Assembly (NCBI GenBank): GCA_964590075.1
Contig: CAZPXS010000003.1
Location: 159,500 to 223,499, forward strand
DNA from: JAGDVO01 sp964590075 [NCBI: uncultured Aquificales bacterium]
Lineage (GTDB): Bacteria; Thermosulfidibacterota; Thermosulfidibacteria; Thermosulfidibacterales
Reading direction: 5' to 3'
DNA: 64,000 bases
The notes under the pieces were generated by a model that ran no database searches, was not told the DNA's origin, and worked only from the letters and a program-made list of their open reading frames with translations. The position numbers and the translations under genes are program-made. Positions 19,926 to 31,942 of this stretch are shown here, piece by piece (position 1 is the first letter of the stretch; the number at the start of each line of letters is the position of its first letter).

Positions 19926-20369
19926 ATGGATCTGTTCTTTATGGTTTTCCAGGGAGTGTTTAATATAGTTCTTCTTGTAATAGTTATTTATCTACTTAGC
20001 AAAAAAAACCACACGCAAAACAAGATAAATATAAAGGAACACATAGATATAGTTTTTGAAGAATTTAGAGAAAGAGTAAAAAAATTAGAAACAAAATTAG
20101 AGTTATTAAATTTGGAAGTTGAAAAGATGGAGGAAAGGATCAAAGAGACAATCAAGAACTTTGAAAGGGAGATAGAAAAAAAGGGCTTAATAACACCCAC
20201 AAAGAATCTTGATGAACTTAGTAGACAAAAAAAGAGAGAAATAGCAAAGGTCATGATAAAACAGGGGAGAAATTGCGAGGAGATTGCAAAGGAACTTAAC
20301 CTGCCCCTATCGGAGGTTAAACTTATAAAGGAGATCATCACAAAAGAGGAACTGGCCAGGGGAGATTAG
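19926..20369 (+). CDS. membrane-anchored coiled-coil protein with C-terminal helix-turn-helix-like segment
   Basis: 147 aa. Residues about 4-25 form one membrane helix (FNIVLLVIVIYLLS), 35-85 a charged coiled coil, and about 100-147 a helix-turn-helix-like stretch (IAKVMIKQGRNCEEIAKEL then LPLSEVKLIKEI) resembling DUF2802/SwrB-like proteins. Function unknown; the layout suggests a cytoplasmic-facing scaffold. It ends 1 nt before kdsB. A resemblance to flagellar-cluster proteins is weak, and no flagellar gene is present here. Confidence 0.65.
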   Translation: MDLFFMVFQGVFNIVLLVIVIYLLSKKNHTQNKINIKEHIDIVFEEFRERVKKLETKLELLNLEVEKMEERIKETIKNFEREIEKKGLITPTKNLDELSRQKKREIAKVMIKQGRNCEEIAKELNLPLSEVKLIKEIITKEELARGD

Positions 20370-20370
20370 G

Positions 20371-23512
<3,142 letters not shown>

Positions 23513-23523
<11 letters not shown>

Positions 23524-24487
23524 AGAGATAATAAAGGAGGGAAAAAGGGTAATTCAGGAAGAAATAGAAGAAGTAAAAAAGTTGATAGACAGGGTGGACG
23601 AAAACTTTGTAAAGGCGGTTCGTATACTTTCCGAATGTAAAGGGAAGGTAGTTTTTACAGGAATGGGTAAATCGGGTATAATAGCCAAAAAGATAGCATC
23701 CACCATGGCAAGTACAGGAACACCCGCCTTTTTCCTACATCCAGCGGAAGGTATCCACGGTGATCTCGGTATGTTGACGAAGAACGATGTTGTGGTAGCA
23801 GTTTCAAATAGTGGAAATACAAGAGAAGTACTTGATATAATCCCGGTTGTTAAAAGACTCGGGCTAAAACTAATAGCCATGACAGGAAATCCAAACTCAG
23901 AGTTGGCTAAAAAAAGCGATGTTGTAATAAATGTTGGAGTGGATAGGGAAGCCTGTCCCTTAGGTCTAGCGCCTACCTCATCAACCACAGCTACTCTTGT
24001 CATGGGAGATGCTCTATGTATGGCTCTACTTAAAGTTAAGGGTTTTAAAAAGGAAGATTTCGCTATGGTACATCCAGGAGGATCACTGGGTAAAAAGTTG
24101 CTACTAAAGGTAGAGGATCTCATGCATGTAGGTGAGGATATCCCTAAGATAAAAGAAGAAGCCAGTATGGAAGAGGTTGTTATTGAAATCTCATCGAAGA
24201 GACTCGGCATAACAACGGTTGTTAACGATGAGGATAGATTGATGGGAGTCATAACGGATGGAGATCTTAGAAGACTTATCGAGAGACTTGGTAAAGCATT
24301 ATTCGACGTAAGGGCAAAAGATGTTATGACTAAAAACCCAAAGACGATAAAAAAGGAAGCCCTTGCCATAGAAGCCCTGAATCTAATGGAAAGATACTCT
24401 ATAACTAGTCTTGTTGTCACCGATGATAACAACAAGGTTGAAGGGATAATCCATCTACACGATATACTTAAGGCTGGGCTCGTTTAA
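23513..24487 (+). CDS. kdsD: arabinose-5-phosphate isomerase (KdsD/KpsF)
   Basis: 324 aa. A SIS sugar-isomerase domain (about 30-200: GMGKSGIIAKKIASTMASTG, SNSGNTREV, APTSSTTATLVMGDAL) is followed by two CBS repeats (about 205-324). Converts ribulose-5-phosphate to arabinose-5-phosphate, the substrate of KdsA encoded just upstream. Last gene of the unit. No terminator hairpin is visible before the tRNA promoter that follows. Confidence 0.95.
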
Positions 24488-24500
24488 AATATACTACAAC

Positions 24501-24529
24501 TTGACAATTATGGGGCCTTTGGTTATAAA
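24501..24529 (+). promoter_or_regulatory. promoter of the CAT-anticodon tRNA
   Basis: TTGACA (24501-24506), 17 nt, TATAAA (24524-24529); initiation near 24536, about 6 nt before the tRNA. Close to the sigma-70-type consensus. Confidence 0.7.
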
Positions 24530-24541
24530 ATTTAAAAAACT

Positions 24542-24614
24542 GGCGGCGTAGCTCAGGTGGTAGAGCAGGCGTCTCATAAGCGCCGGGTCCGGGGTTCGAT
24601 TCCCTGCGCCGCCA
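24542..24614 (+). tRNA. tRNA with anticodon CAT (elongator Met or Ile2)
   Basis: 73 nt cloverleaf: acceptor GGCGGCG/CGCCGCC, D-arm GCTC/GAGC, anticodon stem GGCGT/GCGCC around CTCATAA, T-arm CGGGG/CCCTG around TTCGATT, discriminator A. A paired G1-C72 and the lack of three G-C pairs in the anticodon stem exclude initiator tRNA. Whether C34 is lysidine-modified (Ile2) cannot be told by eye. T6 follows (24615-24620). CCA is not encoded. Confidence 0.93.
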
Positions 24615-24648
24615 TTTTTTACTTATCGTTGTCAAAACAACTTTCAGC

Positions 24649-24678
24649 TTGACTTTCCCAAGGTCGGTAAGTTAAGAT
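24649..24678 (+). promoter_or_regulatory. promoter in front of pilB
   Basis: TTGACT (24649-24654), 18 nt, TAAGAT (24673-24678). Initiation would fall at about 24685-24686, exactly at the pilB ATG. It could drive the whole gap-poor run as far as lon. Confidence 0.6.
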
Positions 24679-24685
24679 ATAAACC

Positions 24686-26407
24686 ATGAGTGTAACCAGC
24701 CAGAGTCTAAACTTTAAAATAAGGTTAGGTGAACTTTTAGTAAAGGAAAAACTCATAACCCAGGAACAGCTAAATATAGCTCTTGAACATCAAAAAAAAA
24801 CAGGTAAAAAAATAGGTGATATATTAGTAGAACTTGGTTTTATAACAAAGGAAAAACTTGAGGCTGTGTTAGAGAAATACAATGTGGTATTAGAAGAAAT
24901 AGAAGAGATAAGAGATCTTAGTAGTATAGATCTAAACTTAACAAAAATCATACCGGAAAAAATAGCGTCACTCTTTAAGATAGTACCACTCAAAAAAAGC
25001 GGTAATATGATATATGTCGCGTCAACCGATCCATTGGAAATCTCTACACTCGAGTATATCCGATTCGCTACCGGTTACAATGCAAAGGTCGTTCTCGTTC
25101 CCGAAGAAACATATAACCAGATCTACAACCATCTATATAAAACACGAGTATTTCAGGACGTTCTTAAAGACATAGACAAAGAAGCCTCAAAGGAAGATTT
25201 CCAGGTAATAGATGAAAGTACGGATATTGTTACTATAGGATCTCTCGAAGATATGGCTCAGCAAGCCCCAGTGGTTAAGTTTGTAAACTTCATCTTAAGC
25301 GATGCGATAAGTAAGGGGGCTAGTGACATCCATATAGAGCCCTATGAGACTAGAGTGAGAGTTAGATATAGGATTGATGGAGTCCTTTATGAACAGGCAA
25401 CTATACCCCCAAAGATAAAGGATGCGGTAATAGCTAGAATCAAGATTATATCAAAACTAAACGTGGTAGAGAGAAGACTTCCACAGGATGGGAGAATAAA
25501 ACTCAGGGTAGGGGAGAAGGAAGTTGATATAAGAGTCTCCACAGTACCTACGGTATTTGGCGAAAAGGTGGTAATGAGGTTGCTCGATAAGTCTGGCTTA
25601 GTATTTGATCTCGAAAAACTGGGGTTTGAACCTGAACAGTTGAATATATTTGAAAAGGCTATAAACAAACCCTACGGCATGATACTCATTACAGGACCAA
25701 CTGGTAGTGGTAAGACAACTACCCTTTATTCGGCTCTAAAGAAGATAAATAGGGAAGGAATAAACATAATGACCATTGAAGACCCAGTAGAGTATAACTT
25801 TGAAGGGCTGAATCAGGTTAACGTGAACGAAACAGTTGGTCTTACATTCGCAGCTGCTCTAAGGGCTTTCCTGAGGCAGGATCCTGATGTTATACTAGTT
25901 GGTGAGATCAGAGACTATGAAACCGCTGATATCGCCATAAAGGCATCTTTAACTGGACACCTTGTATTTTCAACCTTACATACCAATAACGCTCCAAGTA
26001 CAGTAACTAGACTCATAGATATGGGGGTGGAACCTTTTTTAGTTGCCTCATCTATACTGATAGTAGTTGCCCAGAGATTGGTAAGGAAAGTATGTCCGTA
26101 TTGCAAAGAAGAGTATAAGCCAAAGGAGGAATTACTAAAGGCCCTGGGTATAGATGACCAAAAGGTGTTTTACAGAGGTAAAGGTTGTAATAACTGTCGA
26201 AACACAGGTTATAAGGGAAGAATTGCCCTTTACGAGATAATGGAAGTAAATGATGAGATAAGAAAAGCTATAGTCAGAAAGGAGGACGAAAACGTAATAA
26301 GAGAGATCGCTATAAAAAATGGTATGAAGACTTTACTTGAAGCAGGAATAACTAAAGCAAAGATGGGTATAACCACTGTAGAGGAAGTTTTAAGAGTTAC
26401 CATGTAG
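24686..26407 (+). CDS. pilB: type IV pilus assembly ATPase PilB / GspE family
   Basis: 573 aa. N-terminal MshEN-type repeat (RLGELLVKEKLITQEQL; GDILVELGFITKEKL), which in relatives can bind c-di-GMP, then the AAA core: Walker [11 protein letters not shown], Asp box, Walker B DPDVILVGEIRD, His box HTNNAPSTVTRL. A tetracysteine zinc site (CPYC...CNNC) near the C-terminus is typical for PilB/GspE. Powers pilus extension. No Shine-Dalgarno precedes the ATG, and the predicted transcription start is at the ATG. pilT follows. No pilin, pilC or pilQ gene lies in this window. Confidence 0.92.
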   Translation: MSVTSQSLNFKIRLGELLVKEKLITQEQLNIALEHQKKTGKKIGDILVELGFITKEKLEAVLEKYNVVLEEIEEIRDLSSIDLNLTKIIPEKIASLFKIVPLKKSGNMIYVASTDPLEISTLEYIRFATGYNAKVVLVPEETYNQIYNHLYKTRVFQDVLKDIDKEASKEDFQVIDESTDIVTIGSLEDMAQQAPVVKFVNFILSDAISKGASDIHIEPYETRVRVRYRIDGVLYEQATIPPKIKDAVIARIKIISKLNVVERRLPQDGRIKLRVGEKEVDIRVSTVPTVFGEKVVMRLLDKSGLVFDLEKLGFEPEQLNIFEKAINKPYGMILITGPTGSGKTTTLYSALKKINREGINIMTIEDPVEYNFEGLNQVNVNETVGLTFAAALRAFLRQDPDVILVGEIRDYETADIAIKASLTGHLVFSTLHTNNAPSTVTRLIDMGVEPFLVASSILIVVAQRLVRKVCPYCKEEYKPKEELLKALGIDDQKVFYRGKGCNNCRNTGYKGRIALYEIMEVNDEIRKAIVRKEDENVIREIAIKNGMKTLLEAGITKAKMGITTVEEVLRVTM

Positions 26408-26418
26408 AGGGGGGTAAA

Positions 26419-27519
26419 ATGGAAGCAAGTATGGTAACTATGGAAACACTACTTAAGATAACTGCAGAGAGAAAGGCGAACGATCTCCATATAACAAGTG
26501 GTAATCCACCGAGAATAAGGTTAGCGGGTAAATTAATTCCGATCGAGGGATTTCCTGTTCTTATGCCACCCGATACACAACGTTTATGTTACAGTGTTAT
26601 GACCGAACAACAGAGAAAGAGATTCGAAGAGAATAATGAAGTTGATTTTTCATTCGGTGTAAAGGGAGTGGCAAGATTCAGAGCAAACGTATTCGTTCAA
26701 AGGGGTTCAGTCGCAGGAGTATTCAGAAGACTACCCTTTGAAGTTATGCCCTTTGAAGAATTAGGATTACCACCGGTAGTTAAGACTTTTATAAACAAAG
26801 CAAAAGGTTTGATACTCGTTACAGGACCAACTGGCAGTGGTAAAAGTACAACTCTTGCATCACTCATAGACATGATAAACGAAAATTACGAAAAACACAT
26901 AATAACGATCGAGGATCCCATTGAATTCGTGTTTAGACACAAAAAATCCATAGTTAACCAGAGAGAAGTTGGTTCAGATACCTATTCATTCCAGAATGCA
27001 CTAAAGTATGTTCTTAGACAGGATCCCGACGTTGTATTGATAGGTGAGATGAGGGACCTTGAAAGTATAAAAGCAGCTCTAACAATAGCAGAAACTGGCC
27101 ATTTAACATTCGCTACCCTGCATACCAATAGTGCCATCGAAACGATAAACAGGATAGTAGATGTATTTCCAGCAGAACAGCAAACTCAGATAAGAACAAT
27201 ACTTTCGCACGTACTGGAAGGCATAATAACGCAGAAACTTATCCCAAGAAAGGATGGGAAAGGTTTAGTACTTGCAGCTGAAGTTTTAGTTCCAAACACA
27301 GCTATAAGAAATCTCATAAGAGAAAACAAGATCCATCAGATCTACTCAATAATGCAGGCAGGTCAGGCCCAAACGGGTATGCAAACTATGAATCAAGCTT
27401 TACTCGAACTTTATAAAAAAGGGCTGATATCCTATGAAGATGCGATATCGAACTCCTATAATCCTGACGAACTATTACTATATATGGAAAGACTTAGAAC
27501 ACTGGGAGGTAAGACTTGA
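26419..27519 (+). CDS. pilT: twitching motility ATPase PilT
   Basis: 366 aa. Retraction ATPase of type IV pili: SDLHIT-like N-terminus (NDLHITSGNPP), Walker A GPTGSGKSTT, Asp box, Walker B DPDVVLIGEMRD, His box HTNSAIETI and the PilT-specific C-terminal AIRNLIRENK motif. AGAGGGGGG precedes the ATG, 11 nt after pilB. Its stop overlaps the TTG start of argH by 3-4 bases. Confidence 0.95.
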   Translation: MEASMVTMETLLKITAERKANDLHITSGNPPRIRLAGKLIPIEGFPVLMPPDTQRLCYSVMTEQQRKRFEENNEVDFSFGVKGVARFRANVFVQRGSVAGVFRRLPFEVMPFEELGLPPVVKTFINKAKGLILVTGPTGSGKSTTLASLIDMINENYEKHIITIEDPIEFVFRHKKSIVNQREVGSDTYSFQNALKYVLRQDPDVVLIGEMRDLESIKAALTIAETGHLTFATLHTNSAIETINRIVDVFPAEQQTQIRTILSHVLEGIITQKLIPRKDGKGLVLAAEVLVPNTAIRNLIRENKIHQIYSIMQAGQAQTGMQTMNQALLELYKKGLISYEDAISNSYNPDELLLYMERLRTLGGKT

Positions 27520-28889
27520 AACTCTGGGATAGTAGATTCCAAGAAAAATTAGATAAATTTATAGAAGAATACACAGAGTCCATAAGCTTTGATCATAAAC
27601 TATTGGAAGAAGATATATCAGGTAGTATAGCCCACGCAAAGATGTTGAATAAATGCAGTATACTCTCAGATGATGAGTATTTACTAATCGAAAAAGCATT
27701 GATAGAGATAAAAGAAGAAGGAAAAAAAATAGAAAAATTTCCCATAGAATTTGAAGACATACACACATGGGTAGAAGCAAAACTAAAGGAAAAGATAGGT
27801 CCAATTGCCGGGAAACTACATACCGCAAGAAGCAGAAACGATCAGATAGTACTTGATGAAAAGCTTTATATCAGAAAAAAAACTAACGAATTGATAGAAG
27901 AGCTTGAAAACCTTCAAAAAACTCTTATAAAACATGCCGAAAATGAGATAGATACAATACTACCGGCCTATACTCATCTACAACACGCACAACCTGTTAG
28001 CTTAGCCTTTCATCTACTGGCATACTTTTTTATGTTTGAAAGAGACATAGATAGATTCAAAAGTACCCTAAAAAGGCATAACACCTGTCCTTTGGGTAGT
28101 GCAGCCTGCTCTGGTACATCAATCCCGATAGATAGGTTCTTCACCTCTGAGCTACTGGGATTCGATAGACCCACAGAAAACGCCATGGATACTGTATCAA
28201 GTAGGGACTTTATTGCGGAGACAATTTTCAACTGTGTAACGACAATGATAAATCTGTCGAGACTATGCGAGGAGATGGTTCTATGGAGTACTGAGGAATT
28301 CCAATTCCTATCGATGAGTGATAGAGTAACCACAGGTAGTAGTATCATGCCACAGAAGAGAAACCCCGATGTTGCTGAACTAACAAGGGGTAAAACTGGA
28401 AGGGTTGTTGGAAACCTTGTCTCCCTTCTCGTTACTTTGAAAGGATTACCTCTTTCCTACAACAGGGATCTCCAGGAGGATAAGGAACCACTATTTGACT
28501 CTATCGAGACAACCATAAGTGCTGTAAAGGCTGTAAACATAATGTTAAATGAAAGCCATTTTATAAGGGAAAATATGAGAAAGCAATTGGAAAAGGGCTA
28601 CCTTGAAGCAACCGACATAGCGGAATATCTCGTGAAAAAAGGTATGCCCTTTAGAGATGCACATAGAGTAGTAGGAAAATTGGTAGAGTATGCACATAAA
28701 AATAACAAAAAGTTTAAAGAATTAACCCTAAATGAATTTAAAAGCTTTTCACAATTATTCGATGAAGATGTTTTTGAATTATTAGATATAGAAAAAATAG
28801 TCGACTCAAAAAAATCATACGGTGGTACTGCAAGAGACTTAATAAGAAAACAGATAGAAGAAATAAAAAAGAATAAAGGGTGGATGTGA
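27516..28889 (+). CDS. argH: argininosuccinate lyase
   Basis: 457 aa of the fumarase/aspartase superfamily. Splits argininosuccinate to arginine and fumarate. Motifs: HTARSRNDQ, AYTHLQHAQP and the catalytic loop GSSIMPQKRNPD. TTG start inside the pilT stop, with GGGAGG 7 nt upstream. The 3' end overlaps the next gene. The A+T content is higher than in the flanking pil genes. Confidence 0.96.
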   Translation: MKLWDSRFQEKLDKFIEEYTESISFDHKLLEEDISGSIAHAKMLNKCSILSDDEYLLIEKALIEIKEEGKKIEKFPIEFEDIHTWVEAKLKEKIGPIAGKLHTARSRNDQIVLDEKLYIRKKTNELIEELENLQKTLIKHAENEIDTILPAYTHLQHAQPVSLAFHLLAYFFMFERDIDRFKSTLKRHNTCPLGSAACSGTSIPIDRFFTSELLGFDRPTENAMDTVSSRDFIAETIFNCVTTMINLSRLCEEMVLWSTEEFQFLSMSDRVTTGSSIMPQKRNPDVAELTRGKTGRVVGNLVSLLVTLKGLPLSYNRDLQEDKEPLFDSIETTISAVKAVNIMLNESHFIRENMRKQLEKGYLEATDIAEYLVKKGMPFRDAHRVVGKLVEYAHKNNKKFKELTLNEFKSFSQLFDEDVFELLDIEKIVDSKKSYGGTARDLIRKQIEEIKKNKGWM

Positions 28890-29824
28890 AGAGGAATATA
28901 ATTCCAATAATTCTTCTTTTTATTTTGACTACATGTGGCTATAAGAGTGATCCACTTCCACCCTATGTATATACCTTTCCAAAAAACATCAAAAAAGAAA
29001 TGATCTTAAGGCCAAATGAACTCATAATAAAAATAAAATATCCAGAAAATTACCTAGAAGGTAAAAAAATTAGTCAGTTAGAAATAAGAGTTTATAAATG
29101 TAACAGAGAATGTCAGAATTGTAACTTTGTAGAACAAAAGACACTAAATGGAAATTTAAACTACATATTTAGAGACTATAACTATAAGGAAAACTCTTGT
29201 TACATAGTAAAAGGAAAAACATCAGAAGATATAGAGGTAACACCTCTTGTATTTGTGGTTCTCGAGCAAAAAAAATTAGAAACACCAAAAATTTCTGTAG
29301 TAGAAGTCAAAGGTAACTATGTAAAGGTGGAAAGTGAAGATGAGGATGAATTATTGTCCCTATATAGAAAGAGCCTTAGGGACGATACCTACGGGCTCGA
29401 CCCCATAGCCTACTTCACGAAAGAATTCATAGATAGGGATGTGAGACTGAAAGAAATCTATTGTTACAATGCGAGGAATGTCTTTATGGAGGGAGACTTA
29501 AGGGTAGAATCGGATGGTAGTAACGAAGTGTGCGTTAACGTTGTTGATCTTGAACCGCCTGGAAAGGTTAAGAATCTCACGGCTATATACAAGGATGGGA
29601 ATGTCTTTCTTATATGGGAAGAACCAGAAGACAAGGATCTAGAAGGGTTCATAGTTTATAAAGAGATAGATGGAAAACTTACGAGAATAAATAGTGAATT
29701 AATAAAAGTACCAACATTTATTGACGAACACCCATCAAAGGGAGTAAATAGATACGCTGTTACATCGGTAGACACTAATGGTAACGAAGGTGAAAAATCC
29801 TATATCGAAATAAATATTGAATAG
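28886..29824 (+). CDS. lipoprotein with fibronectin type III-like domain, LptM-like N-terminus
   Basis: 312 aa from the second of two in-frame GTG codons (first at 28880; AAAGGG fits the second better). Signal peptide NIIPIILLFIL with lipobox LTTC, then CGYKSDPLPPY just after the acylated Cys, resembling the CGxKGPL..P motif of LptM/YifL lipoproteins. The middle (about 40-225) is poorly classified, with four Cys. The last 85 residues (PGKVKNLTAIYKDG onward, VFLIWEEPEDKDLEGFIVY) form a fibronectin type III-like domain. It lies between argH and lysA-dapF, the position of small lipoproteins in Proteobacteria (yifL next to dapF; lppL-lysA-dapF). A role in outer-membrane LPS transport is inference only. 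Confidence 0.7.
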   Translation: MKRNIIPIILLFILTTCGYKSDPLPPYVYTFPKNIKKEMILRPNELIIKIKYPENYLEGKKISQLEIRVYKCNRECQNCNFVEQKTLNGNLNYIFRDYNYKENSCYIVKGKTSEDIEVTPLVFVVLEQKKLETPKISVVEVKGNYVKVESEDEDELLSLYRKSLRDDTYGLDPIAYFTKEFIDRDVRLKEIYCYNARNVFMEGDLRVESDGSNEVCVNVVDLEPPGKVKNLTAIYKDGNVFLIWEEPEDKDLEGFIVYKEIDGKLTRINSELIKVPTFIDEHPSKGVNRYAVTSVDTNGNEGEKSYIEINIE

Positions 29825-29833
29825 GGAGGGCCC

Positions 29834-31096
29834 ATGGAAGAAATAGCAAGTTATAAAAATGGATCTTTCTACATCGAAGGTGTAGATGTAAATGAAGTCG
29901 CAGAGAAGATTGGAACACCCTTTTATATATATAGCTTAAAGGCAATAAAGGATGGGGTGAGTTCCTATCTATCGAGTCTCTCAAAATACGGGGGAATAGG
30001 ATGTTACGCTGTCAAGGCCAATAGCAATCTAGCGATAATGAGAGCGATCTTCAGGGAAGGTTTTGGAGCGGATGTGGTAAGTAAAGGTGAGCTATTTAAA
30101 GCTATCAAGGCAGGTGTTGATCCCAAAAGGATAGTTTTTGCAGGTGTTGGAAAAAGGGACGACGAGATAGAATACGCATTGGAAAAAGGTTTATTAATGT
30201 TCAACGTGGAATCGGAGGAAGAATTAATAAATATCAACCGTATAGCGGAAAGGCTTAACAAAAAGGCTCCTATAGCTATAAGGGTTAACCCTGACGTCGA
30301 TCCAAAGACTCATCCTTATATAGCAACAGGACTTAAGACTAGCAAATTCGGAGTGGACATAGAGGAAGCCTACGATCTTTACATTAAAGCCAAGGAACTA
30401 AAAAGCATAGACATAGTCGGAGTCCATTTCCATATAGGATCCCAAATCACAATTAAAGAGCCCTTTATAGAAGCATCCTTTAAAGTTCTGGATCTAGTTA
30501 GATCCCTCAGGAAAAAGGGTATAGATATCAAATACTTCGATATGGGCGGTGGTATAGGAATAAGATACAAGGATGAAGATACTATAAAGGCGAGCGATAT
30601 ACTCGATGCTATAGGAGAAGAACTTCTAAAGGATTGTCTGATACCCATAATGGAACCTGGAAGATCAGTGGTTGGTAACGCGGGTTTTCTTGTAACCAAG
30701 ATTCTTTACGTCAAGAAAAAGAGCAAAAAAACTTTCTATATAGTTGATGCAGCTATGAACGATCTAGCAAGACCAGCTCTCTATAACGCCTATCACGAAA
30801 TAGTACCGGCAAAAGAAGTAAATGAAGAAAGTAAACTAACAGTTGACGTAGTTGGACCGATATGCGAAAGTGGAGATTTTCTAGCCAAGGATAGAACCAT
30901 GCCCTACCTAAAGAGCGGAGACCTTATCGTAGTAAAGAGTGCAGGTGCCTATGGTTTTTCAATGAGTTCAAACTATAACATGAGGCCGAGAGTTGCCGAG
31001 ATCCTTGTCGATGGTGAAAAGTGGTATGTTATCAGAGAAAGGGAGACCCTTGAAGATCTTACAAGACACGAAAGGATACCCGATTTTCTCTCCTAA
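29834..31096 (+). CDS. lysA: diaminopimelate decarboxylase
   Basis: 420 aa, alanine-racemase-fold PLP enzyme making lysine from meso-DAP. The PLP lysine is in CYAVKANSN; VHFHIGSQI, DMGGGIGI, EPGRSVVGNAG and GPICESGDFLAKDR are family motifs, the Cys being catalytic at the dimer interface. GGGAGGG precedes the ATG. Part of the lysA-dapF-dapA-dapB cluster. Confidence 0.96.
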   Translation: MEEIASYKNGSFYIEGVDVNEVAEKIGTPFYIYSLKAIKDGVSSYLSSLSKYGGIGCYAVKANSNLAIMRAIFREGFGADVVSKGELFKAIKAGVDPKRIVFAGVGKRDDEIEYALEKGLLMFNVESEEELININRIAERLNKKAPIAIRVNPDVDPKTHPYIATGLKTSKFGVDIEEAYDLYIKAKELKSIDIVGVHFHIGSQITIKEPFIEASFKVLDLVRSLRKKGIDIKYFDMGGGIGIRYKDEDTIKASDILDAIGEELLKDCLIPIMEPGRSVVGNAGFLVTKILYVKKKSKKTFYIVDAAMNDLARPALYNAYHEIVPAKEVNEESKLTVDVVGPICESGDFLAKDRTMPYLKSGDLIVVKSAGAYGFSMSSNYNMRPRVAEILVDGEKWYVIRERETLEDLTRHERIPDFLS

Positions 31097-31114
31097 CCAA
31101 AGGAGGATTAGACC

Positions 31115-31921
31115 ATGATTTTAGAATTCTCAAAATTACAGGGGTCGGGAAACGATTTCATACTCATAGATAACAGAGATGGTAAAATAGACGTTGAAAG
31201 GTTTAGAGAAATAATACCTAAAATCACCCAGAGAGCGGTGTCGATAGGAGCTGATGGTGTAATAATAATAGAAGAATGTGAAGTTGCGGACTTCAAGTGG
31301 AGGTTCTTCAACTCCGATGGCTCTGAAGCTGAGATGTGTGGTAACGGCGGAAGATGTGCAGCAAGATTCGCTTACGAAAAAGGTATAGCGCCGGAAAAAA
31401 TGAAGTTTTTAACACTGGCAGGTATAATAGAAGCTGAGGTAAAGGGTAGGAGAGTGAAAATACAACTAACGGAACCTAAGGACTGGATCATAAGAGACGA
31501 GCTTGAAGACCTAAATTTGGAGTATTCCTTCGTAAATACAGGTGTACCACATGTTGTTATCTTCGTGGAAGAACTGGATAACACCCCTGTTATAGAGCTT
31601 GGTAGGAAGATAAGGTTCCATAAAAAATTCGCACCTAGAGGAAGTAACGTCAACTTTGTCAGAATAATAGATGACACAACCATAGCGATAAGAACCTATG
31701 AAAGGGGCGTTGAGGGAGAAACACTTGCCTGTGGTACAGGTGCTACAGCAAGTGCCCTTATCTCTATAAAAAGGGGACTTGTAAAGGGAAACACTGTAAG
31801 TGTGATAACAAAGAGCGGTGAGATTCTAAAGGTATACTTGGAAGAGGACGGGCGAGTCTTTTTGGAGGGTGAGACTCGCTGGGTATATGATGGAATAATG
31901 AGGGAAGAAGCTTATATATAA
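31115..31921 (+). CDS. dapF: diaminopimelate epimerase
   Basis: 268 aa. Interconverts LL- and meso-DAP with two cysteines: C75 in EMCGNGGRCAARF and the Cys of LACGTGATAS. GGNDFI-like N-terminus (QGSGNDFILID). AAAGGAGG precedes the ATG. Feeds both lysine and peptidoglycan. Confidence 0.96.
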   Translation: MILEFSKLQGSGNDFILIDNRDGKIDVERFREIIPKITQRAVSIGADGVIIIEECEVADFKWRFFNSDGSEAEMCGNGGRCAARFAYEKGIAPEKMKFLTLAGIIEAEVKGRRVKIQLTEPKDWIIRDELEDLNLEYSFVNTGVPHVVIFVEELDNTPVIELGRKIRFHKKFAPRGSNVNFVRIIDDTTIAIRTYERGVEGETLACGTGATASALISIKRGLVKGNTVSVITKSGEILKVYLEEDGRVFLEGETRWVYDGIMREEAYI

Positions 31922-31942
31922 AACTAAATATGGAGGAATGTC

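Noticed and set aside
23554-24435. 293-codon open frame on the minus strand opposite kdsD
   Set aside because: The plus strand encodes a complete SIS-CBS protein with all family motifs; the antisense translation is Ser/Leu/Phe-rich with no motif and no ribosome site.
24542-24614. Initiator tRNA-fMet
   Set aside because: Has a paired first acceptor position and lacks the three consecutive G-C pairs in the anticodon stem.
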